A stretch of DNA of 64,000 nucleotides, from positions 2,290,001 to 2,354,000 of the forward strand of contig CP071032.1 of the NCBI GenBank assembly GCA_017134815.1, given 5' to 3'. Below the pieces are notes generated by a model that made no database searches, had not been told where the DNA came from, and saw only the letters and a program-made list of their open reading frames with translations. Within the stretch, counting starts at the first letter, position 1; each line of letters opens with the position of its first letter. The DNA is from Lentisphaerota bacterium (GTDB taxonomy: Bacteria; Verrucomicrobiota; Lentisphaeria; Victivallales; Victivallaceae). Shown here piece by piece: positions 17,692 to 27,214 of the stretch. The position numbers and the translations under genes are program-made.

Positions 17692-18495
17692 TTAAATGGC
17701 GGCTGCCTTGGCAGCTGCCTTCTGCTTCAGATCCTCTGCGTCGTCTCTATTGTCATAAAGCTTCCAGTAAAGTTCTTCCATGGTGTGGTGAACCGATTTT
17801 GCAAGTTCTTTGCGGCCGCGATGTTCAGACTGGATAATGTCCATTACATGCACTTCAGCATGCATTTCCTTATGACCTAAAATCCGCCATAGATGAGGTA
17901 CCAGAGTCATTTTCCCATGCCACGACAGATTGCTGCCGTCGGGTGCTTTTTTATAAACAGTAATCAGCGGCAATATCGGATAACCATTGCCGGATACAGC
18001 TTCAAATGATGTTGATTTGAACGGCAGTATGCCGTCGTCGCCGCTGGTACTGGTGCCCTCAGGGTAGACCAGCAGCGGAATATTATGGTCCATCGTGTCT
18101 TTAAACTCCTGAAGGAGTTTCCGGCTTTTCTGACGCGAAGCACGATCTATCCAGATGGGGCGGCTTATGGACAGATACCAGCCCAGAAAAGGCCAGCTGC
18201 GAATGCCGATATTTGGCGCAAACCTGATTGGAAAAAGTGAGGCGTGAACCAGTACATCAAGATACCCCATATGGTTGGAGACAATCAGACCGCCCTTGAA
18301 AGAGCTGAAATCTCCGTAAACCTTAACTTTGATGTTAAGGATTTTTACAATAACGTGGCCCCATATCCTTGAACAGAAGCTGACACGTCTGATGCTGCCC
18401 CAGCCTCCCAGACAGATGAAAAAAGAAAAAAAGCCGATAACCGGCAACCAGAGAGTGATCAGCAGCAATTTGTATAAGCGCCTTATAAAAGCCAT
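17692..18495 (-). CDS. olsA: 1-acyl-glycerol-3-phosphate / lyso-ornithine lipid acyltransferase (PlsC family)
   Basis: A membrane acyltransferase with the PlsC motifs HxxxxD (His84-Asp89 counted from TTG 18522, in 'NHMGYLD') and 'YPEGTSTSG' near 153-161. One N-terminal membrane segment is present. Because it directly follows the OlsB-type gene, it most probably acts as OlsA, adding the second acyl chain to lyso-ornithine lipid; PlsC family members also make phosphatidic acid. ATG 18495 is preferred (GAGG 6 bases upstream); TTG 18522 would add 9 residues. It is followed by the CobS-like gene after 12 bases. Confidence 0.82.
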   Translation of the reverse strand: MAFIRRLYKLLLITLWLPVIGFFSFFICLGGWGSIRRVSFCSRIWGHVIVKILNIKVKVYGDFSSFKGGLIVSNHMGYLDVLVHASLFPIRFAPNIGIRSWPFLGWYLSISRPIWIDRASRQKSRKLLQEFKDTMDHNIPLLVYPEGTSTSGDDGILPFKSTSFEAVSGNGYPILPLITVYKKAPDGSNLSWHGKMTLVPHLWRILGHKEMHAEVHVMDIIQSEHRGRKELAKSVHHTMEELYWKLYDNRDDAEDLKQKAAAKAAAI

Positions 18496-18530
18496 TGTCA
18501 TCCTCACATCAGTTTTCAGCAATCTACATT

Positions 18531-19346
18531 TTAACAGAAATGCCTGACATATTTTTCAGGCATCTTGCTCAAGTCAAACAATACCAGATAGTCAATGGAG
18601 CCAAATTCTTCATCAAGCGCGGGCGGGCCACAGACTCCGGCCCCGAGCCTCAGGTAGCCTTTCAGAAGCGGAGGCATGCTTTTTTTGACTAAAATCCGGT
18701 TTTCCGCAAGAATGTTCTTAATCTCATTTTCGCCGGGATGATCAAGTTCATACCCTTCAGCCGCTTCTGCCTTCAATACGTCAGTGCCGTGCCCTTTTTC
18801 TATCATATGTTCGTAGATCGCCCAGCCGATAGTCGCATCAGTCGTTTCAAGGCTGACGCAACCAAGTAAAAAGTTCATTTCACTGCGTTTGAGTATATTT
18901 GCAATTCCCGACCAGAGAAGAGCCACTACCGTACCGTTTCTGAAGTCGGGATGAACACAGGAGCGACCGATTTCAATAGTGTTATCGGCGATAGCTTCCA
19001 AACCTTCAATACGATATTCCCGTGAAGAATAAAAGCCGATAGCTTCATTGGCAATTCTACCCGGGTGAATTCGGTAAGTCCCTACAATTCGGTTAGCTTC
19101 AAGTTCTACAACAATTAAATGCAGGCAGTAATCGTCAAATTCATCTCTGTCAAGTTCATCAAGAGCGGCAGTGTCAAGCCCCTGGCCCTGTTCAAGGTTA
19201 AAAACTTCATAACGCAGACGCATAGCTTCTTCGATTTCCTGATCGTTTTCGGCTATCTTTATCTGGAATGTGTCTTTTTCCGCAATTACTGGCGGAGAAA
19301 TAATTTTTTCTATAATTCTTTTGCCAAAATCCACGTTCCCGTCCAA
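18531..19346 (-). CDS. olsB: L-ornithine N-alpha-acyltransferase (hemolysin-type GNAT)
   Basis: Transfers a 3-hydroxyacyl chain to ornithine, the first step of ornithine-lipid synthesis. It shows the OlsB layout: GNAT core from about residue 25 ('AMRLRYEVFNLEQGQG'), acyl-donor segment 'EIGRSCVHPDFRNGTV' near 123-138, and the family C-terminal block 'PPLLKGYLRLGAGVCGPPA'. The start is TTG 19346 with AGAGGA very close upstream; GTG 19334 is an alternative. Its neighbour olsA completes the pathway. Ornithine lipids are phosphorus-free membrane lipids often made under phosphate limitation; no Pho box was recognised. Confidence 0.88.
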   Translation of the reverse strand: MDGNVDFGKRIIEKIISPPVIAEKDTFQIKIAENDQEIEEAMRLRYEVFNLEQGQGLDTAALDELDRDEFDDYCLHLIVVELEANRIVGTYRIHPGRIANEAIGFYSSREYRIEGLEAIADNTIEIGRSCVHPDFRNGTVVALLWSGIANILKRSEMNFLLGCVSLETTDATIGWAIYEHMIEKGHGTDVLKAEAAEGYELDHPGENEIKNILAENRILVKKSMPPLLKGYLRLGAGVCGPPALDEEFGSIDYLVLFDLSKMPEKYVRHFC

Positions 19347-19641
19347 TCCTCTTGTTATTAGTTACAGCGCTATATAATAGTATCCAAAATACTAATATTC
19401 CAGTTCAAAAATCCAATATTATGGAAAAAAAAAGGGTTATAACGACATGGTCCTGCCTGAACTTATGATTCATGGAATGAGTTTAATTTTTTAAATAATG
19501 CTGCAATTTAAGTCGCGTTACAATGCAAAAACCGCTTATTGGAAGCTTTGATTTATAAATAGTTTCCATATTGCTTCAGTCAGGCAAGTCCGACGCTGTG
19601 GCATATGGCTGCTCAAAACTTACAATAGTTTTAACATCTGA

Positions 19642-20373
19642 CTACTTTTTATCAGTTCTTTGCGCAAGTTGGGTGTCAGTGGTTTTGTCAGGGGCGACAA
19701 ATTCGATATAATCGATTTCAGCTTTGGTTTCAGAGCCAGTGTGCTGGCTGTTGGCACAAACACTCAAGGCAAACTCCTTGGGAACAAAACCAAATGCCTT
19801 TTTAAAGTCTTCAGCGATATTTCTTTCTTCAGTGAACCATTTTCCGGTACCACTTTTCTTGTTACGCAGGCAGAACCACTTCACTTTTATAATACCCCCG
19901 CCGTAAGAGGCTGTGCCCTTACTACCTTTCGGGGTTTCATTTTCGTAGCGGTAGGAGATACTCTTTTTACGGAGCCAGTCATTAGCTCCAATGTAAATCG
20001 CGATAGCCTGATCGTCTTTTTTCTGTTTTCGGCTGTCTCCCCCTTTGGGCAGGTTTTCGACTCGCCAGCGCCAGCGCAGAATCGGGGTTTTTGTCAGGTC
20101 GACCTTGAGCGACGGGTTGCACATCAGACCGCCGGTAGCTTTATCGGCATGAACCATCAGGACGCTTTTGTCTTTGCCGGTGTTCTTTACCTTGAAAGAG
20201 GTTTCAGGAGTGCCCAGCACAGTTGCTTTGACTGCCCAGCCATCGGGCAGTTCCTGGGCCTTGCTGTCTTTGTTAAAGTTCTCACGCCAGGCGGAATCCT
20301 GTCCGTAAGCAGCAGTGATAGCGCTGCCGAACATCAGGACTGCCGTAAATGTCAGCATTTTACTTTTTATCAT
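19642..20373 (-). CDS. Exported DUF3047 protein
   Basis: A 243-residue protein with a signal peptide (about 1-24). The body matches the DUF3047 pattern: 'TPILRWRWRVENLPKGGD' near 92-109, then a Lys/Asp-rich block and 'AIAIYIGANDW'. The domain is predicted to form a beta-sandwich; its function is unknown. The coding start overlaps the end of the lytic transglycosylase gene by 14 bases, so the two are probably one transcriptional unit acting in the periplasm. Confidence 0.82.
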   Translation of the reverse strand: MIKSKMLTFTAVLMFGSAITAAYGQDSAWRENFNKDSKAQELPDGWAVKATVLGTPETSFKVKNTGKDKSVLMVHADKATGGLMCNPSLKVDLTKTPILRWRWRVENLPKGGDSRKQKKDDQAIAIYIGANDWLRKKSISYRYENETPKGSKGTASYGGGIIKVKWFCLRNKKSGTGKWFTEERNIAEDFKKAFGFVPKEFALSVCANSQHTGSETKAEIDYIEFVAPDKTTDTQLAQRTDKK

Positions 20374-20971
20374 TATTTAAACCCTTATTCAAGGTACTGT
20401 TTTCACAGAATTCCCGGTATTTTTTCATAATGGTTTCAACGTATGAGCGAGTGCTCTGTATCGTTATATTGTCCAGAACCGGAGCCTCATATGTTTTAGG
20501 TTTCCATTTTACGGCACGGCTTTCGCCGGCGTTATACTGGCATAACGCCAGCTCAATGCCATGTCTGTATCGTCGCCAGCGTGTTAACGCTTTAGCGAGA
20601 TACCAGGTGCCTATTTCAATATTCAGAGAAGGCGAATAGAGGAGGCCCGGGGCTGGAGTTTTTACTCCATGGTACCTGGCCCAGTCTTCAACCGCACTTG
20701 CCGGGATGATCTGCATAAGACCAATTTCTCCAAATCTTCCACGAGCATTAGGGTCAAATCTGCTTTCTCTGAAAATCAGCGCCTTTATCAGGCGGCTGTC
20801 GACACCATATTTGGCTGCCGTTCTAGCGATTTGTCTATGATATTTATTCTGATCTACAAAAGAATCTCGTATTTCTTCATGATAAACAGCAACAGAAACC
20901 GCTGCACCGGTCAGAAGCATTGCTACAAACATCTTCCTTGCGCTCCAAAAACTGTTTTTTTTCACGCGCAC
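20360..20971 (-). CDS. Lytic transglycosylase (SLT domain)
   Basis: A murein-cleaving lytic transglycosylase of the SLT family. The catalytic Glu lies in 'ALIFRESRFDP', followed by the family block 'GEIGLMQIIPASA' and later 'YNAGESRAV'. One N-terminal hydrophobic segment anchors or exports it. GTG 20971 is preferred because GGAGG (20978-20982) lies 6 bases upstream; a longer reading from TTG 21016 lacks such a site. It would cleave peptidoglycan glycan strands with formation of 1,6-anhydromuramic ends. It is the first gene of a pair with DUF3047. Confidence 0.9.
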   Translation of the reverse strand: MRVKKNSFWSARKMFVAMLLTGAAVSVAVYHEEIRDSFVDQNKYHRQIARTAAKYGVDSRLIKALIFRESRFDPNARGRFGEIGLMQIIPASAVEDWARYHGVKTPAPGLLYSPSLNIEIGTWYLAKALTRWRRYRHGIELALCQYNAGESRAVKWKPKTYEAPVLDNITIQSTRSYVETIMKKYREFCENSTLNKGLNNDKK

Positions 20972-20982
20972 TACATGCCTCC

Positions 20983-21379
20983 AAATGGGGTGTTGCCCTA
21001 TCCAGCAAAAATGCAATTTGAGTATATATTATAACCTGGATTTGAGCTTAGTCAATAATTTCAGCTGATAATTTACTGCTGCCTGTTAATTTCAAGTATC
21101 CAATAACAGTTATTAAAAAGAAAAAGAACAACTCTTCCCGACGCTCTGAATTGCCTTTTTAGCTGCGAAAATTCAGTTAAAAATTTTTGCACAAACAAAA
21201 CAGATACTATAAAAATACAATAATAAAATTTACCAGAAAAAAAGGTTTTTTCAAGTTTTCCCGTGATGCAGCAAAAGTTATGCACCTAATTCAAGCTCAG
21301 CAGAGTACAAACAGAAAGACATAATTATTCTATTTCATAACTAATCACCCAGTAATAATTGAATAATATCATGCACTGA
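20983..21379. other. AT-rich gap without a recognised gene
   Basis: No convincing coding region or RNA gene is visible. The short open frames here lack ribosome sites and protein-like composition. It should contain the promoter of the lytic transglycosylase gene (left side) and the end of the DUF6931 transcript (right side). Confidence 0.5.
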
Positions 21380-22657
21380 TTAGTCTTTATTGTCTTCGTC
21401 CCCTTCCTGCTCCTCCTTGTCTTCAAATTCTCTGCCAAAACCGGCTCTGGTCTTAAAAACATCTTGTTTGTCAGCAGCTTTTTCTTTCTCTTTCCAAGCC
21501 TGATCCCAGGTGTTGAGCCCAGTAAAGCAGTCTACGCCAAGCCTGAAGAACTCTTCATATCTTTCGTCGTAAGATTTACTGCCTCCTTTCTGCATGGCAC
21601 AAAGGTATACTGTTTTTGATATGCCCTGGGCGGCCAGGCCGGGAGGCGGAGTCACCGGCTGCCGGCTTTCTGGAAAAAGGTTGGAGCCGCTCCAGAAAGC
21701 GGTCAGCGCACACAGCCCTTCCGGACTCTGTAAAGTTGGGTTGCCGGCATCTCTGGCTAAAGCCGCGTTTTTGTCCGTTGGAGTGAATATCCAGCGTTTT
21801 GCCGCTTTTAAAGCTTCGTCAATTTTTTTCTGTGACGGGCGTTTGGGCAAGCCGGAAATTTTTAGTGGAAAATACTGGCTTAAAGATTTTGTAATGTACT
21901 GGTCAATATCTTTAATCTTACTTTGAATAGCTCCGTAGTACTGATCAACCAGTGCCGTATCTTTGGGAACCGGGTCAGGTTTGAGCACGCTGGTGACGAC
22001 CTGTTTTATCTGCTCTATCGGATTTATACCGTTTTCTTTTTCATAAATTTTGTACATTCGTTCAATCCGTGCCTGAGACGCTGCTCTTTCTGCCGGCGGA
22101 AAGGCATTAATTGCCTTTTCAAACTGTTTGACGGCGCTTTGAGCGTCATTCATTTCAGCGTTATTGAGATGTTTGAAATAGTCCTGTACAGGCTTGAGGG
22201 GATGGTCTAGGTCTTTAATTTCCTTGCCGGAAATGGCGTCGAATTTTGCATTTACGGCAGCTGCCTTCTGTTCATATTGCTTTTTAACTGCATCCATTTC
22301 ACTTTGATCAGACCATTCTTTGACTTTGCCGTCAATATCGGCCTTGAGCTGCTCTTCAGGCGGAAGTGGATTTTTTTTATGTGCTTCTTCAATTTCTTTT
22401 TTTACCATCCGCACACAATTATATGCCCACCAGACTCCAACCCGGCGGTTCATGCTGAAAGCCATAAAGTCACAGGTCTCTTTCAGCATTTCTTTCAAGG
22501 CCAGACTTTTTATAAGTTCTTCGACTGGCATGTCTGCTCGTATAATTGTCTCAACATCTTCATCAGGTCTGAAGGCGTTTTTTTCAATAGTTTCCTGTAC
22601 CGTTTCAAATTCCTTGTAAATTAACGGCTTGTCAAAACCTTCTCCGTTCCATGACAT
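21380..22657 (-). CDS. DUF6931-like protein associated with VgrG
   Basis: A 425-residue soluble protein. Two blocks fit the DUF6931 family seen beside type VI secretion spikes: 'FMAFSMNRRVGVWWAYNC' near residues 64-81 and 'LCALTAFWSGSNLFPES' near 318-334, with 'VTPPPGLAAQG' following. The middle is a charged helical region with likely coiled coil (about 85-240). The tail is Lys/Glu-rich. GGAG lies upstream of the ATG. It follows vgrG in the same direction, so it is a candidate cargo-loading adaptor or associated factor. The family match is from memory of its motifs. Confidence 0.6.
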   Translation of the reverse strand: MSWNGEGFDKPLIYKEFETVQETIEKNAFRPDEDVETIIRADMPVEELIKSLALKEMLKETCDFMAFSMNRRVGVWWAYNCVRMVKKEIEEAHKKNPLPPEEQLKADIDGKVKEWSDQSEMDAVKKQYEQKAAAVNAKFDAISGKEIKDLDHPLKPVQDYFKHLNNAEMNDAQSAVKQFEKAINAFPPAERAASQARIERMYKIYEKENGINPIEQIKQVVTSVLKPDPVPKDTALVDQYYGAIQSKIKDIDQYITKSLSQYFPLKISGLPKRPSQKKIDEALKAAKRWIFTPTDKNAALARDAGNPTLQSPEGLCALTAFWSGSNLFPESRQPVTPPPGLAAQGISKTVYLCAMQKGGSKSYDERYEEFFRLGVDCFTGLNTWDQAWKEKEKAADKQDVFKTRAGFGREFEDKEEQEGDEDNKD

Positions 22658-22659
22658 AA

Positions 22660-22863
22660 TTAATCTCCAGCTTTAAGTACAAATATACATTTTGATTTAA
22701 AAGTCACAGCACCAGGTTCAAACCTGACATCATAATTAAATTTCAGCATCCAGTCCGGCAGAAGTTGTTTTAATACCATTAGTAAATACCTCTGCTCCTC
22801 CAGTTTCAGTCCCGACTCCTTTGGTGTCGGTTTTTGCGGCAGCAGTTTCGTTTTCACTGACAC
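22660..22863 (-). CDS. Possible small protein overlapping the vgrG 3' end
   Basis: A 67-codon frame that overlaps the last 128 bases of vgrG in another frame. It ends two bases before the DUF6931 ATG, and its final codons contain that gene's ribosome site. Composition is protein-like ('RFEPGAVTFKSKCIFVLKAGD' reads as a beta-rich tail). Internal ATG starts (for example 22782) are possible. It might be a genuine coupled gene, or the original C-terminus of VgrG displaced by a frameshift. No family recognised. Confidence 0.35.
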   Translation of the reverse strand: MSVKTKLLPQKPTPKESGLKLEEQRYLLMVLKQLLPDWMLKFNYDVRFEPGAVTFKSKCIFVLKAGD

Positions 22864-25798
22864 TGGTTTTGGCTCCTACTACCGCGGTCTTATTGGCTGA
22901 AAGATCAGTATCTGTTCCCACTGCGTCAGTTTTTGACTCAGTAGCTGCCAGTTTGCTTTTTGACACATTCTGCTCTGAGGAGCTGAGGCCTGTATCCGAG
23001 TCGCTGGCCTGAGTACTGCTTTTTACCGGGGTACGGGTGGACTGATTGACCGGTGTCATTTCAACTTCACTGAGGTTAGCCATAGTCATAACATCGGCCA
23101 CAGCATCACCGACTCCGGGAATAGTCTGCGAGCCAGCATCCCTGACCGAGCCGATCAGTGGTCCCAGCGGGTTGCCGCCTTTCTTAGTTTGGATTGCTTC
23201 ACTGGTGATCTTGGTGCTGGACAGGTCCATGGCGTCATGGCTAAGCGACACGCAGGATGAGCGCAGCCCGAATATTGCTTTGAGGGAGGTGATTACTCCG
23301 TAAATTGAAGTAAAGACAAAATATATCATCATCATGGAATCAATTATTCCAGCTCCGGCAGAAGCAGCCTTAGGGGCAATGCTGCCGTCTTCTGGAACAT
23401 CAGCGGAAATAATCTGCAGCATTTTTTCAATGATATATTGTATGTCGCTGAAAACGAACAAAAGGCTGCTGCCTCCGGTCACCGTGGTTTTCAGCCCTCT
23501 GACTCCCAAAGAACCCAATGTTCCGCTGGTCTGAGCTCCGAACCAGGTTTTCATATTGCAGCGATAAGCTCCAAGCACTTCCACGTAGGGTGCGGACATG
23601 CCGCTGTATCCCGGAAACATGGTTATAAATGAGCTGAAACTTGGAATCTGGGCTTTCGGTTTTTCAGGTGCACTTGAGTCGCTGCCGCGATAATCCTCGA
23701 CATAGCCACAGGTTTTATCAGGATCGCTCAGCATCGAACTCAATGCGATGCCGTCATCTTTGATCACCATTTTGCAGCGGCCTACCTGCAGGGTAAGAGA
23801 GCCGCCGGCACAAATCTGCACGTCTTTTCCAGCATTAATATACTGGCTCTGGGCCGCCTGATTGAGGACATCCTTATTGGAATACATGTTGATTCCCTCA
23901 AAAGACATTTTGCCGCTGTCTGAACCTTTTTGTGCCAGCCTCTGTCCTTCATCAATTGCGCTGAAAAGTCCACCTTGGGCATCCGGAAAGAAAAATTTTG
24001 TCAGGTAGCGGCCATTGTCAATTCTGGGCTCTGTAAATTTACCGTTGTCCATATTCATAAACGCTATCTGACTGAAGTGTTTTTGATTGGATTGAGTGCC
24101 AAGGTCATAGACGCTGAGAGGCTTGGCAATATCAACTGCGAGCGGATTGTCATTCTGAAGAGCGCCTTCTTTGTCAACTGCGCCGGTACGCAGAAATGAG
24201 GAGTAAAGATTGCGGGCCTGCTCGACATCTACCGGAGGCGTTACAGAGCTGTTATAAACGCTGCCTACTATTATTGGGGCTTCCGGGCTGCCGTTGTTGA
24301 AGGCTACCAGTACTTCCTGCCCTTTACGGGGTATTTCGAATCTGCCACTGTGTGGATCAGCCCACATCTGACTGAATCGTGCATACATCCACATTGATCC
24401 GTAATCAGGTTTTTTTTCTGAGCCCCGGGTGTTTTCCCAAAGCATCAGCAATTTAACTCTGAAAGTGGCAGGCTGCAGCCAGGCGACATCACCGCCGAGT
24501 TTTTCGCTGAATGAAGAGACGTCATTTGGAAATGAATCCACCGTAATTACTTTTCCTGCCGTAATAGAATTAATTTGAGGCTGCTCAGCAGTCAGCTCTG
24601 GTCGAAAAACACAGTCCAGAGCAATGGCACTGAATGAGGAGTCAAAAGAGAAATTTTTATCATCAGTAACAGTATGTGTGCCAGTTGCATAAGGAGTGGT
24701 CCTGGCCTTGAAGTCAACCCGGGTAATCAGTCCTCTGACACTTTCCCCGGGGAAATTCTGCAGCTCAAAAGCCATACCGGCATCAATACTGCTGTTATGA
24801 GTTGCTCCAGTCCAGCGATAGGCTGTGCCTTTGGCCCGCTGTACTGCCACTTTTTTGAGTTTTTCACGATAGGCACCGTCCTGATTTTTATCACTGAGAT
24901 TTACAAACCCCCCGACCGGATTATCAATCAGCATATTCAGGCCGTAATCACCAAGCTGGGTTTCCTGTGAAGTGTCACCGTCATCATTATCAAAAAAGTT
25001 TGTATCAGCCTGCCGATAATCATAATCATTCAGGCGCAGCAGTCTGGAGGTTACCTTTTCACCTTTTTCAAAGCGGTAAATGCTGTTTACACCTTCCTGA
25101 ATATCATATTGCAACGGAACTGCTTCTGCCGGATTTGTGTTTTGCATTATCATCTTGTGGGTGTATAACCCTTTAGCATCTTCACGCGGTTGATGAATAA
25201 AATAATAATAAATGCCTTCCTTCTGCAGCAGTCTTGACAGGTAATTTAAATCACTTTCGCTGTACTCAACAGACTGTTCTATTTTAAAGAACTTATCGCC
25301 ATTTGATGAGTTGCCCTCCAGCCTGAACTCATGGTCAATCTGCCATTCATTTAGAACAGTATGGACTATCTCCTGAGGCTTTTTGTCATGAAAAATGCGG
25401 TTGCGGCGAGTGTTGTCAAGCAGCTTCATTTTAGGGCAGAGCAAGGCCCGGTATGCATAAAGTTCGGTATTTGTCTTGCGGACGCCGGCGCTGTCTCTGT
25501 AATTGTAATAGCCGGTCAGCTGAAAAGTTTCAATGATGCCGTTTAAATAGCGCCATTCGTTATTATCCAGTTTGAGTTTGACTGTTGCATTGCGTCCGAG
25601 CATTTCCTTTTCGGTCAGAACGGGGCTGGTTGCCGGCGATATCAAATTCAGATAAAGCTCAAATGGTCTGGATAATTCTATAAACGAACCTTCTGCAATT
25701 GAATCGATAAGCACCTGGTCATTACCGGCGGCATCCTCTCCAGTTTTTCCTTCTACTTCAAGCTGCAAGTTACGGTTTTGCTGAGTATATACAGACAT
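22736..25798 (-). CDS. vgrG: Type VI secretion spike protein VgrG with long C-terminal extension
   Basis: The trimeric spike that tips the type VI tube and carries effectors. The N-terminal gp27-like part covers about residues 1-400 ('ESDLNYLSRLLQKEGIYYYF' near 185-204 is the hallmark block). The gp5-like OB domain is near 450-520 ('PRKGQEVLVAFNNGSPEAPIIVGSVYN'-type region). After the beta-helix comes an unusual extension: hydrophobic helices near 790-850 and a Thr/Ala/Glu low-complexity tail (about 920-1015). ATG 25798 has GGAG 6 bases upstream. Other type VI core genes are not in the window. The extension could be an effector or immunity-contact domain. Confidence 0.9.
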   Translation of the reverse strand: MSVYTQQNRNLQLEVEGKTGEDAAGNDQVLIDSIAEGSFIELSRPFELYLNLISPATSPVLTEKEMLGRNATVKLKLDNNEWRYLNGIIETFQLTGYYNYRDSAGVRKTNTELYAYRALLCPKMKLLDNTRRNRIFHDKKPQEIVHTVLNEWQIDHEFRLEGNSSNGDKFFKIEQSVEYSESDLNYLSRLLQKEGIYYYFIHQPREDAKGLYTHKMIMQNTNPAEAVPLQYDIQEGVNSIYRFEKGEKVTSRLLRLNDYDYRQADTNFFDNDDGDTSQETQLGDYGLNMLIDNPVGGFVNLSDKNQDGAYREKLKKVAVQRAKGTAYRWTGATHNSSIDAGMAFELQNFPGESVRGLITRVDFKARTTPYATGTHTVTDDKNFSFDSSFSAIALDCVFRPELTAEQPQINSITAGKVITVDSFPNDVSSFSEKLGGDVAWLQPATFRVKLLMLWENTRGSEKKPDYGSMWMYARFSQMWADPHSGRFEIPRKGQEVLVAFNNGSPEAPIIVGSVYNSSVTPPVDVEQARNLYSSFLRTGAVDKEGALQNDNPLAVDIAKPLSVYDLGTQSNQKHFSQIAFMNMDNGKFTEPRIDNGRYLTKFFFPDAQGGLFSAIDEGQRLAQKGSDSGKMSFEGINMYSNKDVLNQAAQSQYINAGKDVQICAGGSLTLQVGRCKMVIKDDGIALSSMLSDPDKTCGYVEDYRGSDSSAPEKPKAQIPSFSSFITMFPGYSGMSAPYVEVLGAYRCNMKTWFGAQTSGTLGSLGVRGLKTTVTGGSSLLFVFSDIQYIIEKMLQIISADVPEDGSIAPKAASAGAGIIDSMMMIYFVFTSIYGVITSLKAIFGLRSSCVSLSHDAMDLSSTKITSEAIQTKKGGNPLGPLIGSVRDAGSQTIPGVGDAVADVMTMANLSEVEMTPVNQSTRTPVKSSTQASDSDTGLSSSEQNVSKSKLAATESKTDAVGTDTDLSANKTAVVGAKTSVSENETAAAKTDTKGVGTETGGAEVFTNGIKTTSAGLDAEI

Positions 25799-25978
25799 GA
25801 TATTCTCCATATATAAACTTTAAAGATTGATCAGGTCTGAATGCCAGAGGAAAAAATCTTCAAGGTACAAAAGTACTTACATATAATATACTTGACAATA
25901 ACTGGTTTTGCATTGTTCGGAAATTATAATATTATTTTTGAAGGGGAAACCGCAATCAGGTATGTGATAAAATCAATT

Positions 25979-27103
25979 TTAATCTCTTGGAGAACTATTG
26001 TTGCAGGAACCTCCGTGGGCAACTGCATATTGCAGCATGCTCACCAGCAGCAGCAGCAGCAGGGCCTGTACGGTACAGATTATTGCAACTTTAAGGGTCC
26101 CCCAGAGTATCGGCAATACACTCAAGCCGATAATAAGCGCCAGTAAATGTACCATCTGGACTGCTCTTCTGCGAGTCATGCCCATTTTGACAAAGCGATG
26201 GGAAATATGATTGTGGTCACCTATATAAACCGGTTTGCCTTTGCGGATCCTGATGACAACAACTGCCAGAGTGTCGAATAACGGAACAGCCAGGATGAAC
26301 ACAGGAACCAGTACCGGTAACCTGGTCACGGAGTCAGTTTGCGAAAAGTAGGTGACGCTTGAACTGAGTGCTGCTGCCAGATAGCCCAATAGATGGCTGC
26401 CTGAATCACCCATGAAAATAGAAGCCGGAGTTCTGTTGTAAAACCAGAAACCAAACCCAACGCCGCAGGAGACAGCCCCGAGAGCAGCAATAAAATACTG
26501 CTGATTAATCACCGCAACCGCGGTAAACAGGCCCATGGCAATGGTAACAGTCCCGACTGCCAGTCCGTCCATATTGTCGAAAAAATTAATCGCGTTCATC
26601 AGCAGCATAAACCAGAAAATAGAAATCGAGCAGACAATTATCGGATTTGTAAAAAATACGCTGATATGAATACCGCCGAAAATTACCGCTGTTGCCGCAA
26701 CAATAAACTGTCCGGCAAACTTAAACTTGGCTGGCATGCCGAACTTATCATCAACAAGTCCCAGGACCGTTGCCATTACAGCACCCAGGCAGATGAACAG
26801 CAGTCTTCCGGAAACCAGTTTAATTCCAGAGAGATTTTCTGCCAGCTGAGGAGAGACTTTGGCCGGATTGAAAAATTTTATCAGCAGCATGCCGCCAACT
26901 ATAGTCAACAGCCAGGCACTCAGCATGGACGCCCCTCCCAGCAGGGGAGTGGCTATGCCGTGCCCCTTATGGGCTTCGCCTCTGGGGCGATCCATCAAAT
27001 CAGTGACTACCGCCAGTTTTATAAAGACGGGAGTAAAACCCAAAGAAAGAATTAAGCCGGTAAGAAAAGTAAACAGATAAAGGTGCTGCCAGCCGATTGT
27101 CAT
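25979..27103 (-). CDS. WecA/TagO-type undecaprenyl-phosphate GlcNAc-1-phosphate transferase
   Basis: A polytopic membrane enzyme (about ten segments) that links a sugar-1-phosphate to undecaprenyl phosphate, starting synthesis of a surface polysaccharide. Family motifs are 'LVDDKFGMPAK' near 117-127, 'NFFDNMDGLAVG' near 171-182 and 'NRTPASIFMGDSGSHLLGY' near 231-249. The length of about 374 suits WecA/TagO rather than MraY. ATG 27103 follows AAGGA by 7 bases. The C-terminus has a run of Leu encoded by repeated CTG codons. It is divergent from the radical SAM gene. Confidence 0.93.
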   Translation of the reverse strand: MTIGWQHLYLFTFLTGLILSLGFTPVFIKLAVVTDLMDRPRGEAHKGHGIATPLLGGASMLSAWLLTIVGGMLLIKFFNPAKVSPQLAENLSGIKLVSGRLLFICLGAVMATVLGLVDDKFGMPAKFKFAGQFIVAATAVIFGGIHISVFFTNPIIVCSISIFWFMLLMNAINFFDNMDGLAVGTVTIAMGLFTAVAVINQQYFIAALGAVSCGVGFGFWFYNRTPASIFMGDSGSHLLGYLAAALSSSVTYFSQTDSVTRLPVLVPVFILAVPLFDTLAVVVIRIRKGKPVYIGDHNHISHRFVKMGMTRRRAVQMVHLLALIIGLSVLPILWGTLKVAIICTVQALLLLLLVSMLQYAVAHGGSCNNSSPRD

Positions 27104-27214
27104 CAAACATTCCTTTAAATAAATATAAACATATTGAAAATCATACTACTAATAAGTACTTTATTTACCTGATTATTATAGCATATGAAACAGCAATTTG
27201 AAAGCATTTTAAAT

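Noticed and set aside
19347-19641. Possible small gene or RNA between olsB and DUF3047
   Set aside because: AT-rich sequence without a sustained frame, hairpin or promoter pair that would support one.
26046-26063. Run of CAG triplets
   Set aside because: It lies in the coding strand of the WecA-like gene and encodes a Leu run in a membrane helix (CTG on the minus strand), so it is not an independent repeat element.
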